Part shown: positions 15,329 to 25,086 of the stretch, in pieces
Layout of the letters: every line of letters starts with the position of its first letter
How positions within the stretch are numbered: position 1 is the stretch's first letter
NCBI RefSeq assembly: GCF_007097395.1
Contig: NZ_VKDC01000007.1
Span: 1 to 64,000 of the forward strand
Source of the DNA: Fulvivirga sp. M361
Lineage (GTDB): Bacteria > Bacteroidota > Bacteroidia > Cytophagales > Cyclobacteriaceae
Direction: 5' to 3'
Length of the DNA: 64,000 nucleotides
Notes under the pieces: model-generated
Told to the model about the DNA's origin: nothing
Databases searched by the model: none
What the model saw: only the letters and a program-made list of their open reading frames with translations
Made by a program: the position numbers and the translations under genes

Positions 15329-18300
15329 TTACTGCTTGATAAGCAAGCTTGAAGATCTTAAAGAATTATCTTCCGCAAGGATCGTTAGTGTATAAGTACC
15401 GTCTGCCAGATTTTGAGTATGTATCTGGGTATCTATCTTACCAAACGTAGACTCAACGGTTCCTCGGAATACTTCTGTACCGAACAGGTCGTGTACTATC
15501 ATTTCATAACGACCATCTTCCTCTACTTCCATACTCACGTCAATTTTGTCTACAAACGGATTAGGGAAAGTGATAATCGTACTTTCCACTTCCTCGTCGG
15601 GAACATTGTTTTCAGAGAAGCTAAGTGAGAAAGGCGACGCCTGTGAAGAATGCGCATTAATACATGCAATACCATCCACATCAAACCCGTCAGCATTCGG
15701 ACCAAAGTCCTCGGGATTAGAAGTATCTACCACTTTCACATAAGAAATATCCATCAACCCGGCTGAAGCGATGTCAAACTCCGTGTCTTTACAGGCTTGA
15801 CCTACAAAGAAGAATTTTTCACCATCCCGTGATACAAAAACGTCTGCCGTTTCAGGGTAGCTGTCACATGAACGGTTAGCATCACGGAACGACGTTTCGA
15901 TAAGTAAGAAGTCATTTCCGGGCTGATCGAACACGGTATTGTTAAGTGCAATGACTACAGAACCACCGAAACCCAGTGAGACAAAGTTAAATCCGTCTCC
16001 CTGTTCAGGCGTTCCTATGGCATTCGTGGCATTACTACGCTTGCCCGATATCGCCCGGCCGTCATTTCGCTTGCCCTGATCAAATGCAATAAGCTCTCCA
16101 CCGTTACAGGCGTTATTGATATCACACATTTCTCCGCTGGAAGCTTTTACTACCTCTTGCAGTTCACCATTTGCGTCTAACCACTTTATCTTGGTAGTAT
16201 TCGGACCTGACAATGCTTCGGTAAAAAAGAAAGTATCATCATTGGCAGCCACGTTGATCATGCCCATCTGAGTAGTCCCTACCACTTCCCAGTCGATCAT
16301 TACCACAAATGGGTTAGGGTTTCTCACTCTCCACCTTCTGAATAGCTCAGGATTGTTAGAACAAACAGAAGTAAGGTTAAGGTCAGCGATCTCACATGGA
16401 TTAAATGCAGACTCTTCTATGGTTTCCTTCGTATTATCATCTTCATCCAGCCATTTTAATTTGAGTGTATTTGGCCGGTCTGTCAATGTAGTACTGTAGA
16501 ACATGTTCTCACCTGGCTGCAGAGTAATGCTATCCGACTCGGTAGAACCGATAATGAACCAAAAAGCGTCCCATTCAAATGTATTGGGGTTATTCACCTT
16601 CCAGACACGCTGTGCATCCGGATTATCAGAACATACGGATTCAAGCTCCATATCCAATACCACAAACTCCATTACGGTAAGATCTACGATCACCTCCGCT
16701 ACCGGTTTGTTCGGATCATTGCTGTCTATCAAAATAGTTTCGATATAGCTTCCGGGCAACAGGCCAACAGCGCTTATATTCAGGCTCACATCTACATTGC
16801 TGCCGGGTGTGATGACCCCGGTGCCTCCGGAGAGTACGGATACAAAGTCAGGCGTTGAAGCGATGTTGTAGTCAAGATCACCGGCACCCAGGTTACTGAT
16901 ATTAAAGCCGCCTTCTGTTTCAAAGCCCTCAAATATGGAAAATTTCAATGTATCAGGAGCAATGGCTATGGTTGGAGGCTGAAGCACATCCAATATAGCC
17001 GGTACCGTCACTTCCGGGTTTCTCAGGTCATCGCTACAAATAACGAGATTTGCCCCATATCGCCCAGGCTGTATCATTGATGCATCAAATTTCACCTCAA
17101 TGTCTACAGAAGAACCACCAGGTATCGTATCGGCTAGCTGACTAAGTGTTAAGCCTGTTACTCCAATAGAAACGTCATCAATTTGTGCATACCAGTCAAA
17201 ATCACCCGTCAACGGATTGTAATAGCGCCATCTTACGATAAATGTTTCAGCGCCTGCCAGGTAGTCATCCAGTTGTATCGTTACCAGTTCTCCGGGAGTG
17301 CTGAAAAAAGCACCATGATCTTCGTTCCAGCTCAGCATGGTAGTCCATGAAGCACCTCCATCCACACTGATATCTGCATCCAGGAAGTCTCTGTTTGACA
17401 AGTTTTGATAATTGGCCAGGTATTCCAGTACCATGCCGGGTCCTGCCACCTCTAACTCAGGGGTCCAAAGCTCTGTATCGTATTCTGCTGTACCAAAAGC
17501 ATCGCTACTGGCAGTAGCTGCTTCACCGGTACCTGTATAGTTACTTTCTCCATTAACAGCGGCAAAACCCCAAACTACACCCGTACCTTCATTGTCTACC
17601 ACTTTCCAGCCTTCGGGAGCAAAAGTATCTCCCTCAAAATCTTCAAACAGTACGGTCAGCCTTCCGCTGTTGGCGCTCAATAAACCTTGTGGTGTTTCAG
17701 TACCGTCACTTTCCACCATACTATCCTCACTATCGGCCAGTTTATTCAGGATGCCCTCGTCATCCCTCCAGTCTTTCACAGGTAAAATGACCTTATCGAT
17801 TGAAGATATAGCAGGCAATTCCAGGTCAGATTCGATATTGATCTTAAAGATCAGGTCAGCCTCACCTTCGTTAGCAATTGTCAACGTCTTCGATACCATT
17901 TCACCCTGGGGAATAGCTGCTTTGACAGAGTCCGGATTAACAGCAATTACCTGCGCATCAATCACAGTAAGTATAGTAGAAATTACAAACTCAGATGCGG
18001 TAGGATCATTATTTACTATAATCAGGTCCTCTTCATAAACTCCGCCTGTAAGGTTAGTCGCATCAAACGTAACTGCTACGTTCAGTGACTCACCTGCTGC
18101 CAGGGTAGCTACAGATGGCGATACGGATAAGCTTGGCTCAGGTATTCGACCATCCACTATCTGTAAATTGTCTATATCCATTACAGGACCTGAGATTTCC
18201 ATAGCACCCAGAAGTACCACCTGCTCAATATCCCCGGTAAAACCTTCGCCTGTAAATACCTCTTCACCGTCAAAGTATACTGTAAACAGGCTGGTAGCTC

Positions 18301-21300
18301 TTTCTACCTCTATGCTTACTTCAAAGTACCCTTCTGGTATAGCTACGTCAATAGGGCGAAGCTCACCACCATTATCAGCTACCACACCACTTATTGTACC
18401 ATCAGCGTTAAAGATCACACGTGTGACGACAAGTTCCGCAGTGTTAGATTGTGGTATGACCTGCCAGGTAGCCCCCAATCCATCAAGATCTATCCCTACC
18501 GACATGGAGGATATAGCATCCATACCAATACCAACTTCAGGTGTAAAGGCCAATGTCTGACCAAGGCCATCCGCTACAGATCGAATGTGCTGACTACCAC
18601 TTAATGAATTCGTAGTATCAATGACCCAGTTAACAAACTGACCGGCCCAACCTTGCTGCCCATTGATATCCCCCGGACTGAAGGTATCAAAATTAGTGGC
18701 ATACTGGATATCTGCAAATTCTACCGGTGGCTCTATGGCCATAGCACCTTGAATTTCAGGGAGCATGATAGCTGCGGAACTTATTAAATCCAGAGGTTCA
18801 CCGTTGCTGAGTGTTTTATCTATTGACATGGTACGGACAGTAGAAGCTCCCGCAGCTACTGTACCTACATTTAAGAAGTTTTCTTTGAATTGAATGTTCA
18901 ATGCACTCTCCCCTTCATTGCTGATGGTCAGCGATTGAGTATCTGACCTCCCCGCTACCAGCTCTTCAACGAGTAACGTTGTATCAGTTACTATTTTAGC
19001 AGCGTTCAACTCCTGCATACTTACCACTACACCTACTTCAGGGGTATTCAGGGCATTGCTGTTTACAATGATACCTGCTACGTAAAACCCGGGATCTACC
19101 ACTGTAGGATCAAAGCGTAATTCAACTTCAGCCGTCTCTCCTACTTCTACGGTCCCGGATGTTTTATCTAGTGCCATCCACACTTCCGTGTTTTCAATGA
19201 TCTCCACATCGTCAATCTGTGCATACCAGTTAAAATCCCCTGTATTAGGATCGTAGTAATGCCAACGGATAATAAACTCTTCAGCCCCTGCCAAAGCGTC
19301 GTCCAAAGGCATATTTACCTGCTCCCCTGGGAGACTCCTGAAAGCGCCATGATCCTCATTCCAGCTTAGTAAGGTCACCCATGTGGCCCCTCCATCTGTA
19401 CTTATATCAAGGTCAAAGAAGTCCAGGTTCTGCAGGTTTTGATAGTTGACATTATATTTAAGGGTCAGATTTTCCCTACCTGCCACATTTATAACGGGCG
19501 TCCATAATTCTGCATCGTGTTCAGCTTCTCCAAACTCGTCACTGCTTACTGTGGCAGCTTCATCACTGCCGGCATAGTTACCCTCTCCGGCATCTGCAGC
19601 AAAACTCCATTCTACTCCTGTGCCTTCATTATCAATACGGGTCCATCCTTCAGGCGGAAATATCCCTCCTTCAAAATCCTCAGAAAATAACACATCTCCT
19701 ATGGTGATAAGTCCCTGGTTAGGCAAGGGCACGTCATTAATAATAGAGCCTGCATTGTCTTTATTAAGCTTTGAGGTGACACGACTATCCATGAGTCGTT
19801 TTTCCGGGGCAGTCATCAAAGCCATTTTATCTGACATTTCCGTCGTGGATATTCCAATATCAGCGCCTATGACCGTTAAATTATAATCCAATACCTCTCC
19901 TCCGGTATTTTGTATCTCAACAATACGGGTAGACATAACATTGAAATCCACTACTTCCTGAACTACGGTAGGCTCTACCAGGATCGCAGGATCGCCGATA
20001 ACATTCAAGGTTACCGGTACGATTACCGGATCATCATTCCCCTCATTGATGGTGGCTACAATATTGGTATTAAAAGTCCCAAAATCCTGATCCGTAGCAT
20101 CAAAGGTAACATCAAGATCCACAGAAGAGCCGGCTGTGATTATACCCGTTAATGGTGTCACACTTACAAAAGGAGCACCTCGCTCCACTTCTCCGTCTAA
20201 TATTTGAACATCATCTATATCGAGTATAGAGCCAGCTATTTCCATAGGTGATAATAACACCAGTTCTTCTATATTACCGGTAATAGCCGGGCCGCTGAAA
20301 ACTTCTTCATCGTCAAAAGAAATGGTCATTTCCCGGGTAGCCCTTACAATCTCGATGTCGACTTTAAAATACCCATCCGGTATTGCCACTGGTATTGGAA
20401 CAAACAAACTCCCATCTAATCCATCTGAAATCAAAACTTCTATACCTCCTGTGGCAGTAAAACGTAGCCTGGTGTTCACCAACTCTTCACTCGGCGACTG
20501 CGGTATAATCTCCCAGGTGGTTCCGGTGCCCTGCAGGCTTAACATGACCGAAAGGGAAGATACAGGATCCGTACCTATGGGAACAGAGGGTGAAAAAGCT
20601 AATGTTTGCCCAAGGCCATCGGAAAGGCTTCGCAACTGCTGTGAACCCTGTGCCGGATTGGTAGTTTCTATTACCCAGTTAGCGAACTGTCCTACCCAAC
20701 CCTGCTGGCCATTGATATCGCCTTCGAGAAAATCTTCAAAACCCGTACCGTATTGTTCCGTAGACATCCTGCCAACAGTATTGTCCAATGGGATGGATCT
20801 GGATGAATTAGCATCTATAGGGACTCCGGTAAATGGTGAAGCTCTTTTAGCCACCGGTGTGGCAGCTTTTTCGGTTTTTAGCCTTACTTGCTTAATAGAA
20901 GAAGTCCCTACACCCCCGGCTTCATCTTCCAGGCTTATATCGAACGTTACATCTTCATCGGAAACGTTGGTCAAAGTCAACGTTTGTGTTGACGTTTCAC
21001 CCTGTTCCAATTCTTCTGATAGCTCCAGGGGATCAGCTACAACCAGCTGCTCTGGCGCCTCAAAGAAACGCACGTCATCCATAGCCATATCTCCAAGGAA
21101 ACCATCCGTAGCTACGGCTCCTCTAATACCTCTGAATACTACCTGCAAAGTATCCGAATAGCCCTCTAATGAAATGATTTGCAACAAATAAGGATCTTCC
21201 TGGGCTGTTTGTACAGGACCAGTTCGTGAAAACACATTGGTTGCCGTACCGTCTAATTCCACCACTTCTACTTCAAAAGAAACGATATCATCCCCAAATA

Positions 21301-24300
21301 AATGATACCAAAATTCAAAAGATGGTCGCTCCAGACCAGTAATCACTACGGGAGGAGTGATTAACTCCGTAGTATCGCCCACTACACCCCCGGAAGATTC
21401 CGTATAGACATAAAATCCATTGGGCGTACCCGTGGTATGATCTACCAAAGGTCCCGTAGCCCCATTAAAACCACCGGTTGGGGTTGGTCCATTTAGTACA
21501 GTCCATGTATAGGGTGGTGCAGCTGTTACCTGCCAGTCACGAGGGAAAGAGCCCGGGCCATCTTCGCCATTTTCAAAATTTTCAACATATGGAAACTCCG
21601 TAATCACTAATGGTGGTGGGTTTACCGTAACCGTAAAAGATTCATTTGCTTCATTAGCTGCCTCATCAGTGGCTGTTAGCGTAATCAATGCTTCACCAAA
21701 TTCATCAGGATTATAGGTGAGTGTAAGTTCCGTACCACTCAGGGTAGCAGTGAGTAGTGTTGCATTATCATTTGATGCAGTAAGTGTAAGGCTGGATGGT
21801 GGGTCCAACGTTGACTCAAAAACATTCGCCAGGTCGAGAACAGTGGGTTCGCTATTGACATCCACTTCAAAATTAGCCACCGGGTTGGTCACAAGAATGG
21901 CTGGAGGAGTCACTTCGAAGTTTGCGGAATAAAGGCCATTTCCATGCGTCCCTAACACCACCAATCCATCAGAATCTCTTTTTCTGATCTGCTCGATAAC
22001 TACGTTACCTATACCATCAGGGCTTTCCTGTGTCCAAACGGTAGAAGTTCCATCCAGCAGTTCAGTAGAATAAAGGCCGGTACTGGTAGCGGCAAAAAAG
22101 CGATCGTTAAACCCTACACGCGTTACCCAGCGCACAGAAGGGCCATTACCGGTTCCGTCTACATTTTCTTCCAGGTTACCGCTGATGTCGGTCCAGTTGC
22201 TTCCACCATCAATGGTTCGAAAAATACTGACGACCCCGTAATTTGAAAAGGATACAATGACGTCATTTCCATCACTTGGATTCACGTCAATACTGGTAAT
22301 ATTGCCCGATGGAAAATTTGATCCGGCTACCGAAACACCTGTCGGGTTACCTGTACTGGCGTTTTCTACTTTTATCAACTCACCTTCAGTAGAACCAAAA
22401 TAAAGAATATTCGCAGGAAGAGTAGAAATACCGATCGCGGATACGCTTCCTGAAGGTAACGAAGCATTTGTTAATTGTGTCCATCCTACCACCGGAGTTG
22501 CATTAGGAAGGTCATCGTTTCTCCAAACAGAAGTACCTGCCGCCATGTACATGATCTCGTCATTATTAGGATCTAACTCAAACGGGTTGACGAACAGAAA
22601 GCCTGATGCTCCGTTAGGGGTTATAAAATCGAAGGTCAGGGGTGAGTCACTGTCTGCATCACTATATTCCTGACGGAATGTAGTGCCTCTCTGAAAAGAT
22701 ACATAGCGTAAAGTACCATCATCACTGAATGAATTATACGCACCATCTGCTCCGGCTACCTGCGTCCAGGGGTTTTCCGAACCTGTATTATTAATAAACC
22801 AGGTACTGTTATCCTGAAACCCAGCCTGTAATTGATCACCGGGGCCTATAGAAAGGGCATAAACCTGTGTGGTGAGATAGCCATTGTTCAAAGATGTCCA
22901 GGTAACGGATTCATTACCTTGGGGACCACCGGCATCAAAAGCCCGGATGTCATCCGTGATAGAGACACCTCCGTCATGACTTGAAATAACTTTATCGGGA
23001 TTAGATGCAAAGAACTCCATGCCATGCTGATCGGGATGATGATTGGTGTAAACTCCAAAATCATTGGTTACCGCATAACCACCGACCCAATTGGTAGCAT
23101 CTATACCGGTAGCAAAACCGTCAAATGAACGATAAATATTGGTACCACCAATGAAAACAATGTTTTCGTCATTTGGATGTACTCTTACAATCAGGTTATA
23201 TCCTCCCTGCGGCTCAAAGTCGCCAACATTACCGCCAAGAGTGGGGATGTTAGCCGATCGATTTTCCCATACCCCTCCGGCTCCGGTTCCGTCACCGGAA
23301 ACATAGGTATATTTCCAAAAGCTCATACCCACTGTACCCGAACCCGGAGTTACAGATAAAAGATATAATACATTTTCATTCCCTGGAGCAGTATGGATCA
23401 CCGTCCGTCCGAAAGATGCCGGGAAAGCCGCCGGAGTAATGTTCGTCCAGGTACCTGCCGCTCCATCTGTAGATCGAAAAAGACCTCTATCAGCTGCATC
23501 ACCACTTATGGTAGCATACAATACACCTGTTGAGGTGATATGAATATCCGTAGCATCTGCAAATTCACCGGGGATTACTTCTTCAAATGTAGCGCCTCCA
23601 TCCGTGGAGCGATGTACTCCAACAAAAGAAGCTACATACAGATCACCATTCAAAGGATTGATATCCACTCCCAATATCAAATCAAAAGGATCATCACTGG
23701 AAAAAGTACCGGGAGTATTATTTTGTGTACTGGGAAGTACATTAAAAGTAAGTCCGCCGTCAGTAGATTTATAGACACCATTCCCTCCGTAGAATGCACC
23801 ATTGTCACTGGCTGAGTTACCAGATAGCTCACCTGTACCATAATACCAGACATTCTCAAATCCCGGACGTGGGTCCTGAACGATATCTGTTATACTCGGG
23901 TGCTCCTGACCCGGGGTGATCTTAACCCAGTTCAGCCCCTGATCGGTAGATCTCCACAATCCTCCGGAAACGCCTCCTGCCAGAATGATATTTTCATCCG
24001 TTCGATCAATGGCCAAAGCCCTGGTCCTGCCACCTACATTAAATGGCCCCCGGTTCACCCAGGGCGTAGACTGATCACCTGCAGCGAATGCGGCCCTTGA
24101 AAAATTTGGTCTCTTAAATGAATTCTGCAGACCAGAGCGGCTGGATCTGACATAATTCAATTCTTTTTCACGAAATGCATCAGGAATTTTACCGGTGCCG
24201 GGGTTGGCTAAACGAGCAAAATCGTAGGCCGCACGAAGTGCAGGATTGTCCCACTTTCCGGTGACTCTCAAACCTGGATTGACCTGTTTCGCCAACTTCT

Positions 24301-24433
24301 TATAGTTGTACTTAACATTAGGCCTTAGCCTGGTACTGTTCTTTGTGTCAGAGATTTGTCCCACACTGATCAGCGGTAGGAACACCACTGCCAGTAACAA
24401 GATAAATCTCGTTCTGGTAACTGTTAGATTCAT
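15329..24433 (-). CDS. Giant T9SS-exported protein with BNR propeller and tandem 680-residue duplication
   Basis: 3034 residues. Signal peptide 1-26. About 110-840: sortilin/sialidase-like propeller with many BNR/Asp boxes (STDGGxTF, STDQGLNW, TDGGSNW). About 845-935: cadherin/Ig-like domain. About 945-1125: MAM-like jelly roll. Then two tandem copies of a long unit: module A (GDINGQQGW, near 1225 and 1907) and module B (EDFEG..PEGW to QIDDV, near 1580 and 2261), each linked by choice-of-anchor-D-like strands. About 2598 and 2688: two SVCSxNP repeats. About 2958-3034: type A sorting domain (PNPFVDKIDV ... GTYTLTIL ... LLIKQ). It is thus secreted by type IX and fixed to the cell surface or released. 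Likely adhesive or carbohydrate-facing; no catalytic site is evident. Upstream on the same strand lies the TPR-CHAT gene. Confidence 0.9.
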   Translation of the reverse strand: MNLTVTRTRFILLLAVVFLPLISVGQISDTKNSTRLRPNVKYNYKKLAKQVNPGLRVTGKWDNPALRAAYDFARLANPGTGKIPDAFREKELNYVRSSRSGLQNSFKRPNFSRAAFAAGDQSTPWVNRGPFNVGGRTRALAIDRTDENIILAGGVSGGLWRSTDQGLNWVKITPGQEHPSITDIVQDPRPGFENVWYYGTGELSGNSASDNGAFYGGNGVYKSTDGGLTFNVLPSTQNNTPGTFSSDDPFDLILGVDINPLNGDLYVASFVGVHRSTDGGATFEEVIPGEFADATDIHITSTGVLYATISGDAADRGLFRSTDGAAGTWTNITPAAFPASFGRTVIHTAPGNENVLYLLSVTPGSGTVGMSFWKYTYVSGDGTGAGGVWENRSANIPTLGGNVGDFEPQGGYNLIVRVHPNDENIVFIGGTNIYRSFDGFATGIDATNWVGGYAVTNDFGVYTNHHPDQHGMEFFASNPDKVISSHDGGVSITDDIRAFDAGGPQGNESVTWTSLNNGYLTTQVYALSIGPGDQLQAGFQDNSTWFINNTGSENPWTQVAGADGAYNSFSDDGTLRYVSFQRGTTFRQEYSDADSDSPLTFDFITPNGASGFLFVNPFELDPNNDEIMYMAAGTSVWRNDDLPNATPVVGWTQLTNASLPSGSVSAIGISTLPANILYFGSTEGELIKVENASTGNPTGVSVAGSNFPSGNITSIDVNPSDGNDVIVSFSNYGVVSIFRTIDGGSNWTDISGNLEENVDGTGNGPSVRWVTRVGFNDRFFAATSTGLYSTELLDGTSTVWTQESPDGIGNVVIEQIRKRDSDGLVVLGTHGNGLYSANFEVTPPAILVTNPVANFEVDVNSEPTVLDLANVFESTLDPPSSLTLTASNDNATLLTATLSGTELTLTYNPDEFGEALITLTATDEAANEANESFTVTVNPPPLVITEFPYVENFENGEDGPGSFPRDWQVTAAPPYTWTVLNGPTPTGGFNGATGPLVDHTTGTPNGFYVYTESSGGVVGDTTELITPPVVITGLERPSFEFWYHLFGDDIVSFEVEVVELDGTATNVFSRTGPVQTAQEDPYLLQIISLEGYSDTLQVVFRGIRGAVATDGFLGDMAMDDVRFFEAPEQLVVADPLELSEELEQGETSTQTLTLTNVSDEDVTFDISLEDEAGGVGTSSIKQVRLKTEKAATPVAKRASPFTGVPIDANSSRSIPLDNTVGRMSTEQYGTGFEDFLEGDINGQQGWVGQFANWVIETTNPAQGSQQLRSLSDGLGQTLAFSPSVPIGTDPVSSLSVMLSLQGTGTTWEIIPQSPSEELVNTRLRFTATGGIEVLISDGLDGSLFVPIPVAIPDGYFKVDIEIVRATREMTISFDDEEVFSGPAITGNIEELVLLSPMEIAGSILDIDDVQILDGEVERGAPFVSVTPLTGIITAGSSVDLDVTFDATDQDFGTFNTNIVATINEGNDDPVIVPVTLNVIGDPAILVEPTVVQEVVDFNVMSTRIVEIQNTGGEVLDYNLTVIGADIGISTTEMSDKMALMTAPEKRLMDSRVTSKLNKDNAGSIINDVPLPNQGLITIGDVLFSEDFEGGIFPPEGWTRIDNEGTGVEWSFAADAGEGNYAGSDEAATVSSDEFGEAEHDAELWTPVINVAGRENLTLKYNVNYQNLQNLDFFDLDISTDGGATWVTLLSWNEDHGAFRSLPGEQVNMPLDDALAGAEEFIIRWHYYDPNTGDFNWYAQIDDVEIIENTEVWMALDKTSGTVEVGETAEVELRFDPTVVDPGFYVAGIIVNSNALNTPEVGVVVSMQELNAAKIVTDTTLLVEELVAGRSDTQSLTISNEGESALNIQFKENFLNVGTVAAGASTVRTMSIDKTLSNGEPLDLISSAAIMLPEIQGAMAIEPPVEFADIQYATNFDTFSPGDINGQQGWAGQFVNWVIDTTNSLSGSQHIRSVADGLGQTLAFTPEVGIGMDAISSMSVGIDLDGLGATWQVIPQSNTAELVVTRVIFNADGTISGVVADNGGELRPIDVAIPEGYFEVSIEVERATSLFTVYFDGEEVFTGEGFTGDIEQVVLLGAMEISGPVMDIDNLQIVDGRIPEPSLSVSPSVATLAAGESLNVAVTFDATNLTGGVYEEDLIIVNNDPTASEFVISTILTVIDAQVIAVNPDSVKAAIPQGEMVSKTLTIANEGEADLIFKINIESDLELPAISSIDKVILPVKDWRDDEGILNKLADSEDSMVESDGTETPQGLLSANSGRLTVLFEDFEGDTFAPEGWKVVDNEGTGVVWGFAAVNGESNYTGTGEAATASSDAFGTAEYDTELWTPELEVAGPGMVLEYLANYQNLSNRDFLDADISVDGGASWTTMLSWNEDHGAFFSTPGELVTIQLDDYLAGAETFIVRWRYYNPLTGDFDWYAQIDDVSIGVTGLTLSQLADTIPGGSSVDIEVKFDASMIQPGRYGANLVICSDDLRNPEVTVPAILDVLQPPTIAIAPDTLKFSIFEGFETEGGFNISNLGAGDLDYNIASTPDFVSVLSGGTGVITPGSNVDVSLNISAVGLLPGSYIETILIDSNDPNKPVAEVIVDLTVMEFVVLDMELESVCSDNPDAQRVWKVNNPNTFEWDAFWFIIGSTESDSITLQPGENMFYSTTLTDRPNTLKLKWLDEDDNTKETIEESAFNPCEIADLNLTSVCSNNPELFRRWRVRNPNPFVVMIDWEVVGTTQMGMINVAANDDTFFFTEALSGPNTTKIKWLDANGELQEVVKASSGEMCDINNACNGGELIAFDQGKRNDGRAISGKRSNATNAIGTPEQGDGFNFVSLGFGGSVVIALNNTVFDQPGNDFLLIETSFRDANRSCDSYPETADVFVSRDGEKFFFVGQACKDTEFDIASAGLMDISYVKVVDTSNPEDFGPNADGFDVDGIACINAHSSQASPFSLSFSENNVPDEEVESTIITFPNPFVDKIDVSMEVEEDGRYEMIVHDLFGTEVFRGTVESTFGKIDTQIHTQNLADGTYTLTILAEDNSLRSSSLLIKQ

Positions 24434-25086
24434 TGGATTTTGGTTTAGATTGTATATAATTATTATTGGTTATTCTTAATTGAGTTAGCAGGGGTATAAA
24501 TACCCTTCCATACAGATAGGCAAATGGCGCCAAAGGCAATCCATAGCAGTAATTAATATTCAGGACAGTAGTATTTCCCGGACAGGAAATACAGTATGGT
24601 TTCAAACCCCGGAGTACGGGGTATTTCAATAGCTTATAAGCGGCATTACCGGCAATTAATTTTAGCAACATTACAAGATCGTACGCCCCCATTAGTCAGT
24701 GTCTTTTCACATTCATTTAATCGTCTAAAAAAATGCAGAAAAGAACCGCTGCAATAAGTCAACTGTACAATTCTTGGAACCTCAGGCTAAAAATAAAACA
24801 GCTCTGATCTCAATGCCTACTCCTCTCAATCCACCTGTAATGCAAGCTAAAACTTAATCCGGGAAATTATAAGGTGATAATAATAAAATATATTACATAT
24901 GAAATATAATTTTTCAAAGCAACATGATATGAGTAAAACTGCACTCAATTGCACAATACTTACAGTAAAAAAAGAGAAGGCCTGATATAATTAATAAATA
25001 GTACAAAAATTAGATAGTCAATACCTATAGATTCAAAAAAAACTAACATGTGTCCAGTCTGAAGTGTCAGTACCAGGTGATGATCT
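24434..25086. other. 653-bp AT-rich upstream region of the giant gene
   Basis: No gene is called. It holds the promoter of the giant protein gene, a palindrome GGGTAT-AA-ATACCC at 24492-24505 and a hairpin TATTTCC/GGAAATA at 24572-24591. A frame of 114 codons at 24348-24692 overlaps the giant gene's signal peptide and has no protein character. Confidence 0.5.
24492..24505. promoter_or_regulatory. Palindrome GGGTATAAATACCC upstream of the giant gene
   Basis: A 14-bp perfect inverted repeat with 6-bp arms, about 59 bp before the start codon, where a regulator could act. No regulator gene in the window is obviously linked to it. Confidence 0.35.

Noticed and set aside
20322-21161. 279-codon open frame on the plus strand
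   Set aside because: It lies antisense inside the giant exported protein gene, whose frame is supported by domains, signal peptide and sorting domain; composition (Ser/Thr/Pro/Val rich) is that of an antisense shadow.
24348-24692. 114-codon minus-strand frame at the start of the giant gene
   Set aside because: Overlaps the signal peptide of the giant gene in another frame and has no recognisable features.
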